Source: CAZBEA01 sp964519355
GTDB lineage: Bacteria > Patescibacteriota > Microgenomatia > Levybacterales > GWA1-39-11
Length of the DNA: 35,508 bases
NCBI GenBank assembly: GCA_964519355.1
Contig: CAZFJW010000002.1
Location: forward strand, 1-35,508
Direction: 5' to 3'
Part shown: positions 27,449-35,508 of the stretch, one piece after another
Numbering within the stretch: the stretch's first letter is position 1
Layout: the number at the start of each line of letters is the position of its first letter
Translations under genes and position numbers: made by a program
The notes under the pieces: model-generated
Database searches by the model: none
What the model was told of the DNA's origin: nothing
What the model saw: the letters and a program-made list of their open reading frames with translations, nothing else

Positions 27449-29383
27449 ATGGCCGAAGCAGCACTACAATTTCCAGGCACAATGCCACAGCAGGGCGAAG
27501 TACCAGGAGCCCAACAACCACTTGAATTAGCAGGATCAACTATGCCTGGAGCACCCGTTCAGACAGAGGGCGGCCGTGGAGGTTTTTTGGGTAAATTATT
27601 TGGAAAAGGCGAGAAGGGCGCAGATGCTCCTGCAGCTCAAGGAATTTCTCCTATGACGCTTCCAGGAAGACCAGATATTGCAGCAGGCATGACAGACGTA
27701 GCTGGAAAAATTGGTCTGAATGTAGAGCCTGTTATTGGAGGAGCTCCAAGAGTTACGGTCCCGACACCTGATAGCGGCATGGTCATTGGTGCAGATACAC
27801 CTTCAAATGGAATTATTGTAGATGAGGGTGCGCCCAAAATAATTGTTAAAAGACCATGGGAGGGTGGAAGAAGACCATCTGGGGCACAGGCAGGTGAAGC
27901 AGCAACAGATAGTGTTTCACAAATGGCTGCTGGGCAGGCTGAATTCGCTTCTCAAGATGGCAGATCAGGTGATGTTGGACTTGGGAATACAGTAGGAAGT
28001 AATGAGTCTGGTGATCCTGCAGCAGCACAGTCAGCAGATGAAGTTGTTGCAGATGACACAAATGCAGCGGCTGGACAAGGTTTGGAAAATACTGGTGTAA
28101 CAAGCGGCATGTCTGAGACTGCAGCTGTAGTCGGAGACGCGGCAATTACATCGGGCGTAGAAGAAGTAGTACGCGATGAGTCAGCAGAGGATCCAGCCCA
28201 AGGAGATTCTGGTGAGCCAGATATGTCAGGAGTTGGAGTGCCCCCTCCGGGTGAGAAATATCCGAATATGGCTGCTCCTATGACCAGTGTCTGGAGTAAA
28301 CCAAGCGCGGGTGAGCCAAGTGTTACCTCAGATCCTGATTCAGGAGTTGCAGCACCTGCCCCAAGAGAATTAACACAAGAAGAGCAGGATGCTCGGGAAG
28401 ATAGAGAAGAAGCAGAAGCAGACAGACAAAAATTAATAGATGAAGGTTTGGGAGAAGATCCAGCCCCGACAGAAGGAGCATCTGGAGACACTGCGCCAGC
28501 TATTGATTCTGCAGCTTCTGGAGATGCACTTGCTGCTCAGATGAGGGATCAGGGAGTGATCACTGGGGATGGAGAGGATCAGATTATTAATGCAACTCAT
28601 ATTGCCGCTGCCCCCGAGACACCACAAGCACCTGAAATGACAGATGAAGTAGTTGGTCAGGCAGAAGAAACGGTAGATGCCAGCGCTCCAGCCGAAGGCA
28701 TGACCGCAGATCCAGTACTCGATACAGCAGAGGAACCAGTTTTACCTGCAGAGCAGCCAGTAGTTGTCGGTGAAGAGCCAGCTCAAGCTCCAGCAGCTGA
28801 GATGGTGTCAAATGCTACTGTTCAAGATGCTGATGATACCTCCGGACAATCAGAAGATGGTGCGTCTGATGATGATGGAGATTCTGGTGATGCAGTCAGT
28901 AAAGATCCATACAGAGCGGCAATGGAAAAAGATCCAGCAAATGATCCTGCAGCAATTTTAGAAGATCTCCACAAGAATGCTGCTCCATCAACAGTTGATA
29001 ACATCGGAAATGTTCTTTCTGGAATCAAAGAAACAAATCAAGCATTACAAGAAGAAACAGAAAGACTTGCTGAAATGCCATTGCGGGATGCAATACAGGA
29101 ACTGCGAAAAAAAGACGAAACACAAACACAACAGCTCATAACAAGACTAGCTTGGGCACATGCTTTTAAAAACCTTGAAAAACAAGGAATCACCACACTT
29201 TCTGCAGTTGAAGATACAAAAAAAACTATTGAAGAGATTCGGGGAATGGAAGAATTATTGAAGCTTTTTCTTGAAGAGTCTGGTGATCATAAGGGAGGGT
29301 GGGAAACAACACAAGGACTTACGCCTCAAGCCGAAGAGCCAAATGATCCATCAGGTGCAACACTTATTGCAACCGCTGCATAG
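27449..29383 (+). CDS. Very acidic, largely disordered protein with C-terminal coiled coil
   Basis: This 644-residue protein is rich in Ala, Glu, Asp, Gly and Pro and poor in aromatic residues up to about residue 485. It must be mostly unfolded there, with a single short basic patch near the start (GGRGGFLGKLFGKGEKG). From about residue 490 to 615 the sequence becomes helical and heptad-like: NIGNVLSGIKETNQALQEET and later KTIEEIRGMEELLKLFLEES. There is no signal peptide or membrane helix, so it is cytoplasmic. No family recognised. Such acidic chains may scaffold a complex, buffer cations or compact nucleoid. A consensus promoter gives a leaderless start at ATG 27449. Confidence 0.7.
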   Translation: MAEAALQFPGTMPQQGEVPGAQQPLELAGSTMPGAPVQTEGGRGGFLGKLFGKGEKGADAPAAQGISPMTLPGRPDIAAGMTDVAGKIGLNVEPVIGGAPRVTVPTPDSGMVIGADTPSNGIIVDEGAPKIIVKRPWEGGRRPSGAQAGEAATDSVSQMAAGQAEFASQDGRSGDVGLGNTVGSNESGDPAAAQSADEVVADDTNAAAGQGLENTGVTSGMSETAAVVGDAAITSGVEEVVRDESAEDPAQGDSGEPDMSGVGVPPPGEKYPNMAAPMTSVWSKPSAGEPSVTSDPDSGVAAPAPRELTQEEQDAREDREEAEADRQKLIDEGLGEDPAPTEGASGDTAPAIDSAASGDALAAQMRDQGVITGDGEDQIINATHIAAAPETPQAPEMTDEVVGQAEETVDASAPAEGMTADPVLDTAEEPVLPAEQPVVVGEEPAQAPAAEMVSNATVQDADDTSGQSEDGASDDDGDSGDAVSKDPYRAAMEKDPANDPAAILEDLHKNAAPSTVDNIGNVLSGIKETNQALQEETERLAEMPLRDAIQELRKKDETQTQQLITRLAWAHAFKNLEKQGITTLSAVEDTKKTIEEIRGMEELLKLFLEESGDHKGGWETTQGLTPQAEEPNDPSGATLIATAA

Positions 29384-29414
29384 TAACGGTTTTTATTCCA
29401 ATTCTATTCTCGTC

Positions 29415-30248
29415 TTATACTTCGACTTGTGTCAAAATTCCAAAATGGTCAGAAAGGTCAACAGAGTCGATTAATTGGCATTTTATAACATTCATTTCAG
29501 GCGAGGTAAAAGTAAAATCTACTGCAAGTCCAGGGGGGAAAAGATTTTGTGCAGGATGAATTCTTGGATTAAGAGTATTTGTAAAATTATTTTCTACCGA
29601 AAGATTTCTCCCCAACTCGTCAAGTGCCCTAACAACTGCTGAATTTTTGTCGACATTAAAGTCACCTGAAAGTATCCAAGGCGTTTCCATCTCCTTCATA
29701 TGTGCAACTAGGGGCATGTTAATTTCAAGTTTGTAATCTTCATCAAATGGACGTGGTCCCCATGCAAGGTGGGTATTTATCGTCCAAAGTTTTTTACGTC
29801 CAATTTCGAGCCTTGTAGCGATCGCGTTGTATCCAGCACTTTTCCAATTCACATTCTCACGATCGTCTGCTTCATAAAATTCTTTGAGCCAGAAAATTTT
29901 GTGGTCAACAAGGGGAAATGATTTTTTGAAAAAAGTGGCATTTGCATTGAAAGAATCATGGTCTCCCTTGAGAACGACTCGGGGTGCGAAAATTCCTTCA
30001 AAATTCAATCTTTTTTTTATTTCCTCAAAGATATTGAGTCCTGCATATTGAGGAGACGAAGAAGCATTTTTTTCTGCTTGGGCTTGGAGTCTCTCATCAG
30101 GATAGGTATATTCTCCGCCGCCTGAGAACTGCCCGCCTGAAACTTCCTGAAAGTGCAGGATATCCACGTCGTGTTCTTTTACAAAAGATATAACCCGATC
30201 CAAAAATTTGCCCTGGAAGATGTTAAGCTGGAGAATGGAAATAAGCAT
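29415..30248 (-). CDS. Endonuclease/exonuclease/phosphatase-family protein
   Basis: This 277-residue protein shows the EEP fold motifs in order: SILQLNIFQG with the metal-side Asn, ILHFQEVSGG with Glu, WTINTHLAWGP, PWILSGDFNVDKN with Asp and Asn, AVDFTFTS, and SVDLSDHFGILTQV with the catalytic Asp-His pair. The family cleaves phosphodiesters in DNA, RNA or lipids; the substrate here is unknown. No signal peptide, so it is probably intracellular. The start is ATG 30248: a TATATT box (30255-30260 on this strand) ends six bases upstream, and the longer form starting at 30263 would begin inside the promoter. Confidence 0.86.
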   Translation of the reverse strand: MLISILQLNIFQGKFLDRVISFVKEHDVDILHFQEVSGGQFSGGGEYTYPDERLQAQAEKNASSSPQYAGLNIFEEIKKRLNFEGIFAPRVVLKGDHDSFNANATFFKKSFPLVDHKIFWLKEFYEADDRENVNWKSAGYNAIATRLEIGRKKLWTINTHLAWGPRPFDEDYKLEINMPLVAHMKEMETPWILSGDFNVDKNSAVVRALDELGRNLSVENNFTNTLNPRIHPAQNLFPPGLAVDFTFTSPEMNVIKCQLIDSVDLSDHFGILTQVEV

Positions 30249-30254
30249 ATATTT

Positions 30255-30260
30255 AATATA
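30255..30260 (-). promoter_or_regulatory. -10 box of the EEP gene
   Basis: TATATT on the reverse strand lies six bases before ATG 30248 and excludes the upstream GTG at 30263 as start. Confidence 0.5.
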
Positions 30261-30301
30261 CACGATTTACTTTTTTTCCCAAAATTTTTACGATAAAAGA
30301 T

Positions 30302-31402
30302 ATGACTGAGTGCGACTGTCATTTGGCTTTTTCTCTTTCTCCCCGTATTGGGCCGAAGAGATTTTTGGATATTCTAAAAGTCTTCGGATCTGCACGGTCT
30401 GCATGGAGTGCATCTTCTGAAGATTTAAGAAAAGCAGGTCTTGGAGAAAGAATCCTTGATGACTTTATAAGTTTTCGTAAGGACTTTAATGTTGAGTTAG
30501 AAAAGAAAAAGCTGGTAGATTCTGGTGCAGTATTTATTACACAGTGTGACAAGGGATATCCTCAGTCTTTAAAAAAACTCCCCAATCCTCCAATTGGTAT
30601 TTTTGCAAAAGGAAATATTGATCTTTTGTATGAAGAAAATGTTCTTGCTGTGGTGGGTTCAAGAAAGACCACTCAGTATGGGCGTGAGGCAACTACTAGT
30701 CTTGTGAGTGATATTACAAATCATGGTATTGTAATTGTTTCAGGACTTGCTCTTGGAATTGATGCCATAGCTCATATGTCTTGTCTTGATTCCGGAGGTA
30801 GAACTATTGCGGTTCTTGGGTGTGGGGTGGACTGTTGCTATCCGCAGGAAAATTACAACTTATATAAAAAAATACTTTCGTCTCGCGGGCTTATTATTTC
30901 TGAGTATCCATTGTCTGCTCCTCCTTCGAAGGGGAGTTTTTTGGCTCGAAATAGAATTATCGCAGCCCTTTCGAAGGGAGTTTTGGTATCAGAAGCTACT
31001 GAGGACAGTGGGTCTCTAGTTACTGCGGAATGGGGGGAAAAATTGGGAAAAACAATTTTTGCAGTACCCGGTCTGATAACCTCACAAAATTCATATGGTA
31101 CTTTAGGTCTTATTCAAGAGGGTGCAATTTTAGTACGAAATCCGCCAGACATTCTGAAAGTGTACCAATCAACTATTCATGCGATGAGAAAAAGTTCTCA
31201 AAAGCCTACGTTAAATCTGAGTAAGGATGAAGCTAAAATATACAAACTGCTTTCTGAAGAAAAAGATATTGAAGAATTAAAGTATGAGACTGGTCTTGTA
31301 ATAACAGTGTTGAATTCTCTTTTGAGTGAAATGGAATTGAATGGATACATTTCCATTACAAATGGAAAAATAAGAAAACAGCATGTTGACAGAACATTCT
31401 GA
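30302..31402 (+). CDS. dprA: DNA processing protein DprA
   Basis: This 366-residue protein has an N-terminal helical domain (1-100), then the DprA Rossmann domain: VLAVVGSRKTTQYGREA, HGIVIVSGLALGIDAIAH, RTIAVLGCGVDCCYPQEN, SEYPLSAPPSKGSFLARNRI and GSLVTAEWGEKLGKTIFAVPG. A winged-helix-like domain (about 310-366) ends it. DprA loads RecA on incoming single-stranded DNA during natural transformation. The gene fits known DNA uptake in Patescibacteria, for which type IV pili and ComEC are thought to serve nucleotide scavenging. A weak promoter (TTTACT 30266-30271, TACGAT 30289-30294, spacer 17) lies seven bases upstream of ATG 30302. Confidence 0.95.
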   Translation: MTECDCHLAFSLSPRIGPKRFLDILKVFGSARSAWSASSEDLRKAGLGERILDDFISFRKDFNVELEKKKLVDSGAVFITQCDKGYPQSLKKLPNPPIGIFAKGNIDLLYEENVLAVVGSRKTTQYGREATTSLVSDITNHGIVIVSGLALGIDAIAHMSCLDSGGRTIAVLGCGVDCCYPQENYNLYKKILSSRGLIISEYPLSAPPSKGSFLARNRIIAALSKGVLVSEATEDSGSLVTAEWGEKLGKTIFAVPGLITSQNSYGTLGLIQEGAILVRNPPDILKVYQSTIHAMRKSSQKPTLNLSKDEAKIYKLLSEEKDIEELKYETGLVITVLNSLLSEMELNGYISITNGKIRKQHVDRTF

Positions 31403-31425
31403 AAGGAATAGTTTTAATATAGCGT

Positions 31426-31746
31426 ATGAGCATGGAGAATCGATCAAATCAACACGGGTATGTTTCGTATCGTTTTGAACGACCACAAGGAAATTTTTTA
31501 GGGAATAACTCTCGTCCCCAAGAGAGTTATTTTACTGACTTCCCATGTGCGGGAATTGACAGAGAGGCTGGAGTTGCGTATATCCTGGTTTCTGCTCATG
31601 ACAGCGCAAGTCTAGAAGAACGTGAGGTAAAATTAAAAACTGTATATGGTCTTAGTGAGGTTTTTACAGGACTGGGTGGACAGCCAGAAATTGCAACACG
31701 AGCAGATCCTCAGCAAGAATGGAAAAATTGGAAAAAGGTGTCGTAA
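31426..31746 (+). CDS. Small unknown protein
   Basis: This 106-residue soluble protein follows dprA by 23 bases. It contains YFTDFPCAGIDREAGVAYIL then SAHDSASLEEREVKLKTVYG, with one Cys, and ends in a Trp/Lys-rich tail (QEWKNWKKVS). I recognise no family and see no signal peptide or membrane segment. An ATG at 31426 or 31432 may be the start. A TTGACA at 31386 lies upstream, inside the end of dprA, but a well spaced -10 is not clear, so it may also be co-transcribed with dprA. Confidence 0.55.
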   Translation: MSMENRSNQHGYVSYRFERPQGNFLGNNSRPQESYFTDFPCAGIDREAGVAYILVSAHDSASLEEREVKLKTVYGLSEVFTGLGGQPEIATRADPQQEWKNWKKVS

Positions 31747-31841
31747 TTAAGTTTTTAATTTTTGCTGTAGTGTAAGTTGTTAAAGAATATGTGCTCTTGA
31801 ACCTTTTTATTCATTCTCTTTTCAATTCACAAAGAGCCAGC

Positions 31842-31847
31842 TATAAT
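31842..31847 (+). promoter_or_regulatory. -10 box of the SulP gene
   Basis: A perfect TATAAT ends ten bases before ATG 31858, with a poor -35 (TTTTCA at 31819-31824, spacer 17). A leader of about three bases is expected. Confidence 0.55.
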
Positions 31848-31857
31848 ACAAAAAAAT

Positions 31858-33504
31858 ATGAATAACTTATTTGGAAGAGTAAAAAGTAACTGGAAATCAG
31901 GAATTACAGTATCATTCGTATCTATCCCGCTTTCTGTTTCACTTGCGATTGCAGCAGGTTCTACACCAGTTGCCGGAATTATTACTGCAATTTGGGCAGG
32001 ACTTCTGGCGGCACTTTTTGGAGGAAGCAATTTTAATATCGTGGGCCCAACCGGAGCACTCTCGGGAATATTGGCAATGTATGCCTTTGCACATGGTGCC
32101 GAAAGTCTTGCGATTCTTGCAGTCTGTACAGGACTTGTTGTTCTTCTTTCATGGGTGTTAAGACTTGAGCGTTATTTAGTATTTATTCCAGCCAATACTA
32201 TTCAGGGTTTTACATTGGGAGTAGCTTTTATTATCGGTATGAATCAGTTAAATTTTGCACTCGGTCTTCCCAAACTTCCAGGTCACGAGAAATTTATCGA
32301 GAATATCTTTGAATCTTTTGGCCACCTGAATCAAACCTCTTTTGAATCTGTTTTGATTTTTGTCATTTTCTTCTTTGGAATAATTATTACTGAAAAGTAC
32401 AGGAAGAATATTAAGATAATTTCACATATTCCAGCAACTGCGCTTTTTGCTATTCTTGGAATTTTTCTTGGTTTTTTGGCAGCAAATAAAGTGCTTCCGT
32501 TATCAATTCAAACACTTGACTCCAGGTATTCTGATTTAACTCCTGCTCTTTTTATGCTGCCAAAGTTTTCTTTTGCATTTGATAGATCATTTCTTTCTGC
32601 GCTTTTCACAGTCTCGCTGATCGCCATTATCGAAACTATGCTCTCTGCCCGAATTGCTGATAGCATGACCAAAACCAAGCATAACAAAAGAAAAGAAATG
32701 CTCGGACTTGGTCTTGCAAATATTGCATCCGGAATTGCCGGAGGAATCCCTGCAACTGCAGCGTTGGCTAGAACTTCACTCAATATCAAAAGTGGCGCAA
32801 CAGATAAAATGTCTGGAGTTGTCAGCTCAATTTCAGTTGCGGTCATCGCACTTTTCTTGCTTCCGTATTTTAAGTATCTGCCACTTACTGTTATTGCAGC
32901 GATACTTGTAACGGTTGCAGTGAGAATGATCGAAAAAGAACATTTCATCCGAATGTTCCATATAGACAAGAAAAGCTTTTTTATTGCTCTGCTTGTTGCA
33001 TTAATTACAATCGTAGAAGATCCGATAATTGGAATTCTTGTAGGTGCGACAATATCGCTCGTTCTTTTTCTTGAAAATTTGTCTCATGGTCAATTCGAGC
33101 TCGTAGCTAATAATGCAAAGAACAAAATGGTGGGTCAGCTGTCCGGAAGCAGAATCGATAAAATTATTAAGGATTCACATACGATTGTTTACTCATTTAA
33201 GGGACACCTTACTTATATTGATAGTCAGGCTCATATTGCAAGATTTGAGACCAATCATGGTTATCATAAAAATATAATTTTGCGACTTCGTGAACTCAGT
33301 TTTATCGATGTTGATGGCGTGAATGCGTTTGAGGAAATAATTGAAATACTTGAGAGGCGAAAAATTGAAATTTATGTAACAGGAGTTAACGACGTAATTG
33401 ATCAGATGCTTCAGAAAAGTAAACATTTTGTGGCGCTTGAAAAAAGAGGGAGAGTATTCCCAAGAACTTCTGATGCATTAAAAAAACTTGGATTTAAGTT
33501 GTAG
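31858..33504 (+). CDS. SulP-family anion transporter with STAS domain
   Basis: This 548-residue membrane protein has about 12-14 helices. Family blocks are FVSIPLSVSLAIAAGSTPVAG, FGGSNFNIVGPTGALSGILA, NTIQGFTLGVAFIIGMNQLN and GLANIASGIAGGIPATAALARTSLN. A cytoplasmic STAS domain follows (about 440-548, with IVYSFKGHLTYIDSQAH and LRELSFIDVDGVNAFEEI). SulP proteins carry sulfate, bicarbonate or other anions, often with sodium or protons; the short N-terminus and lack of sulfate assimilation genes nearby make bicarbonate or a dicarboxylate equally possible. The start is near-leaderless, ten bases after the -10 box. Confidence 0.92.
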   Translation: MNNLFGRVKSNWKSGITVSFVSIPLSVSLAIAAGSTPVAGIITAIWAGLLAALFGGSNFNIVGPTGALSGILAMYAFAHGAESLAILAVCTGLVVLLSWVLRLERYLVFIPANTIQGFTLGVAFIIGMNQLNFALGLPKLPGHEKFIENIFESFGHLNQTSFESVLIFVIFFFGIIITEKYRKNIKIISHIPATALFAILGIFLGFLAANKVLPLSIQTLDSRYSDLTPALFMLPKFSFAFDRSFLSALFTVSLIAIIETMLSARIADSMTKTKHNKRKEMLGLGLANIASGIAGGIPATAALARTSLNIKSGATDKMSGVVSSISVAVIALFLLPYFKYLPLTVIAAILVTVAVRMIEKEHFIRMFHIDKKSFFIALLVALITIVEDPIIGILVGATISLVLFLENLSHGQFELVANNAKNKMVGQLSGSRIDKIIKDSHTIVYSFKGHLTYIDSQAHIARFETNHGYHKNIILRLRELSFIDVDGVNAFEEIIEILERRKIEIYVTGVNDVIDQMLQKSKHFVALEKRGRVFPRTSDALKKLGFKL

Positions 33505-33580
33505 GCGCTGTTTTCCTTCAGTTTTCAAGATCTCTAAAACTGCATAATAACTCATAGTATTGTATCTTAGTTTCTCATTC

Positions 33581-33589
33581 TGATATAAT
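33581..33589 (+). promoter_or_regulatory. Extended -10 promoter of the last gene
   Basis: TGATATAAT (TG-n-TATAAT) ends nine bases before ATG 33599. Confidence 0.6.
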
Positions 33590-33598
33590 CTCCCCCAT

Positions 33599-35347
33599 AT
33601 GACAGAACGCAGGCTTCGTGGTATTCGCAATAAAACTCCCGATCAATCGATGAGTGTTCGTGCACATCTGGGTGTAGAGTCTAGGTTGAATGATTCATAT
33701 GTGGCGCTTCACGCATCTTACTCACAAAGATTGGCATCAGGAAATCTTTTTTTACCTCCCGAAGAATTAGGACTTGAATTTGGAATTGCTGTAATGCTGG
33801 GCGAGAACAGTAGGGCTTATGAAGACGTTGCACTTAGCACATTGCCCAAAGATGCAGCTGAAAAAGCTGAAGGAGAAATTGAAAAAATGCGCATTCTTCC
33901 TCCATATGCTGCCATAGTACGGAGAAATGAACAGGATGTGTCATTGCTTGATGCAGTAGAAAAAAGAGATATTCCTATCGCACAAAGATACTCTGCAATT
34001 TTAGGACCTGTGAACCGTAAAATTCATACGCAAGAGGCAGTAGGTACGCCAACTTCAGAAGAAAGCCGCACGTTCTTATTGGACTATCTTCATTCAGATT
34101 ATGTTGTAAAGTTTAATAAAATTGACCCAAAGTTTTTCCTCCAGAAGAAAAAGGCTGTGAGAGGCGGAGTGCCGTATTCTGCGTACGACAGGGCAGCAAA
34201 ATTTGGGGATGGAATACACGCATTTAGAGAAGATCTAAAGAAAACGCTTTTTGATGTTGATGCGCGAGAACACGTTGCTGTTATTGATGCAGTAAGAGAA
34301 CATTTTGATCAAGGATCTCGTGAGTTTGAAGCAACTCTGACGGAATTTCTGCTCGGCAATGGAGAAGATTTTATAAAAGTGTATAGGGCCTGTGATGAAT
34401 TGGCAAGTTCTGCTATTGGGGAAAGCGATATCTATCTAACTTTTGTTCGAGGACTTTTAACAACGCTGGCTGCTTCAAAAGTCGATAAAGCAATTATTAT
34501 GAGGGCTGAGGACTTTAAGTCAATATTACAGGGCTCAATTGATCCTGAAAAGCCACTAGCAAAGGGTCAAGATGTGCTAGCGCTCGCAAGTGCTATTTCG
34601 CCAAAGGCAATCACGAATGGCCTCCGACTTAACTGGCAAGACATTGAATGGGGATGTTTTGTCCCAACTACAGATGTAAGAGCAGAGATTGATCCAAAAG
34701 AGGTTCGTTTGAGATTGTATTATACGACAGATGAAGGTAATACTGTCTTTTTTGAATGTACAGTGAACAGAATGAATGGAGAGTTTGACTGGAGTGCATT
34801 GCCGTCTCCTAAATTAAATCAAGAGATTGCAAGCGATGCAGTGAGAATGATGCGATCAGTACTCGCGAATTTTAGAATTGACAAAGACAGCAGTGTTGCC
34901 GATTCGGGTTCGGTAAAACAAGGCGGGAATGGAAATGGGAATGGTCACAAAAGAAATGGAAACGGCGAGAGGTCTGGAGGAGTTGCTCAACAGACGATCA
35001 TTACAAATGGTGAGTCTGAAAAAGAAAAGCCAAGTCCAAGAAATGTTACTTTTGATGGCCCAGCAATGGAAATGGTAAAAGGAGTTCCAAATGTTGACAG
35101 AAGAAGAATTTTTGCAAAAGTAGACGAAATAAGAAAGGGTATCCGTCTTATTCCGCTTGAACATGAAGATGAATTTTCTGCGGATGGATGTAGGCAGTAT
35201 GAAGTAAAAACAGGCGGTAAAAATGGGGGTAAAAATGGATATAGAATTTTTGTAAAACAAACTGGCAAAGATGACTATGTAGTGTCTGAAGTTAAATTTA
35301 GAAGAGACACAAGCAGGTCTTCATCTATGCGTAGGAGAGGAAGATAG
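33599..35347 (+). CDS. Large unknown protein with a possible RelE-like C-terminal domain
   Basis: This 582-residue soluble protein has a globular N-terminal part (1-430, helical) that I cannot assign, then a Gly/Asn-rich linker (about 440-465, GGNGNGNGHKRNGNG) and a C-terminal basic domain (about 490-582). The latter reads VPNVDRRRIFAKVDEIRKGI, then CRQYEVKTGG, then GYRIFVKQTGKDDYVVSEVK, and ends Arg/Ser-rich. Helix, turn, then strands with Y-R-I-F-x and a final F-R-R resemble RelE/HigB-type ribonuclease folds, though catalytic residues cannot be assigned. No antitoxin-like ORF is adjacent. It ends before an intrinsic terminator. The start is set by an extended -10 box nine bases upstream. 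Confidence 0.6.
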   Translation: MTERRLRGIRNKTPDQSMSVRAHLGVESRLNDSYVALHASYSQRLASGNLFLPPEELGLEFGIAVMLGENSRAYEDVALSTLPKDAAEKAEGEIEKMRILPPYAAIVRRNEQDVSLLDAVEKRDIPIAQRYSAILGPVNRKIHTQEAVGTPTSEESRTFLLDYLHSDYVVKFNKIDPKFFLQKKKAVRGGVPYSAYDRAAKFGDGIHAFREDLKKTLFDVDAREHVAVIDAVREHFDQGSREFEATLTEFLLGNGEDFIKVYRACDELASSAIGESDIYLTFVRGLLTTLAASKVDKAIIMRAEDFKSILQGSIDPEKPLAKGQDVLALASAISPKAITNGLRLNWQDIEWGCFVPTTDVRAEIDPKEVRLRLYYTTDEGNTVFFECTVNRMNGEFDWSALPSPKLNQEIASDAVRMMRSVLANFRIDKDSSVADSGSVKQGGNGNGNGHKRNGNGERSGGVAQQTIITNGESEKEKPSPRNVTFDGPAMEMVKGVPNVDRRRIFAKVDEIRKGIRLIPLEHEDEFSADGCRQYEVKTGGKNGGKNGYRIFVKQTGKDDYVVSEVKFRRDTSRSSSMRRRGR

Positions 35348-35465
35348 GGCTTGTTATTTTGCTTATTTTTTGATACACTCATATTTACTCTAAAGAAAGC
35401 ACACATTCTAAAAAATATAAGTTGTGCCGAGGAGACAGTTTAGATATTAGCAATTGCTAGAATAT

Positions 35466-35490
35466 AAACACTCCTTAGGGAGTGTTTTTT
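35466..35490 (+). terminator. Intrinsic terminator
   Basis: AAACACTCC (35466-35474) pairs with GGAGTGTTT (35479-35487) over 9 bp with a TTAG loop, and the T tract continues to 35490. It lies about 120 bases after the stop of the preceding gene. Confidence 0.88.
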
Positions 35491-35508
35491 AATACTAAAA
35501 TTATTAGA

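Noticed and set aside
1..35508. CRISPR array, insertion sequence, transposase, integrase or phage genes
   Set aside because: No spaced direct repeats, transposase motifs or terminal inverted repeats were seen, so the GC-rich islands have no visible mobile-element machinery.
1..35508. UGA read as glycine
   Set aside because: UGA ends clear genes such as the hydrolase at 3150 and dprA at 31402.

Overview
The window looks like a piece of a small, AT-rich bacterial genome of the Candidate Phyla Radiation (Patescibacteria). This is inferred from gene content and style: many short proteins of unknown family, tight packing with convergent genes whose stops touch or overlap, a TasA/SipW-type surface locus, a competence-type DprA, a sortase, and a minimal rod-shape cassette. 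UGA ends several clear genes (for example at 3150, 13615 and 31402), so the code is standard and the UGA-recoding Gracilibacteria/Absconditabacteria are excluded. I cannot name the class from sequence alone.

Layout. 1-533: truB (partial, minus). 551-6408: a Pro-rich membrane protein with a pilin-like tail, an alpha/beta hydrolase, small membrane proteins, an unknown protein and a GT-C glycosyltransferase. 6474-6689: tRNA-Pro(CGG) and tRNA-Arg(CCT). 6786-9498: envelope redox and surface genes (DsbA-like, DsbB-like, DedA, sortase). 9551-9985: a GC-rich (about 70%) transcription unit with a strong sigma70-type promoter, one 38-residue ORF with high-GC codon use, and a chain of perfect short hairpins ending in a terminator. 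10042-12446: DUF218 protein, a possible divergent relative, and a large alpha/beta hydrolase. 12537-13884: a second GC-rich island, an operon of tiny proteins of which three are zinc-ribbon proteins and one has a single CxxC knuckle. 14109-14411: a multi-stem structured RNA ending in an intrinsic terminator, directly upstream of a TasA-like fibre gene. 14482-18555: surface matrix locus (TasA-like protein, SipW signal peptidase, a second SipW-type substrate, a TasA-like/RTX fusion, two Asn/Gly/Ser-rich repeat proteins). 18667-21644: mreC, mreD-like, PBP2. 21647-35347: a membrane protein, PHP phosphoesterase, lipoprotein, ParB-like protein, L,D-transpeptidase, a very acidic disordered protein, EEP-family enzyme, dprA, SulP transporter and further unknowns.

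Two modes of translation start can be read from the sequence. Most AT-rich genes have a -10 box only 5-13 bases before the start codon, so their mRNAs should be leaderless or nearly so; this settles several start codons (3182, 18667, 23395, 30248). The surface-protein genes and both GC-rich islands have proper leaders with strong Shine-Dalgarno sequences instead.

The best candidates for undescribed biology are the hairpin-chain RNA at 9585-9985, the micro zinc-ribbon operon at 12642-13833, and the structured RNA plus terminator ahead of the TasA-like gene. All novelty claims are inference; no database search was possible.
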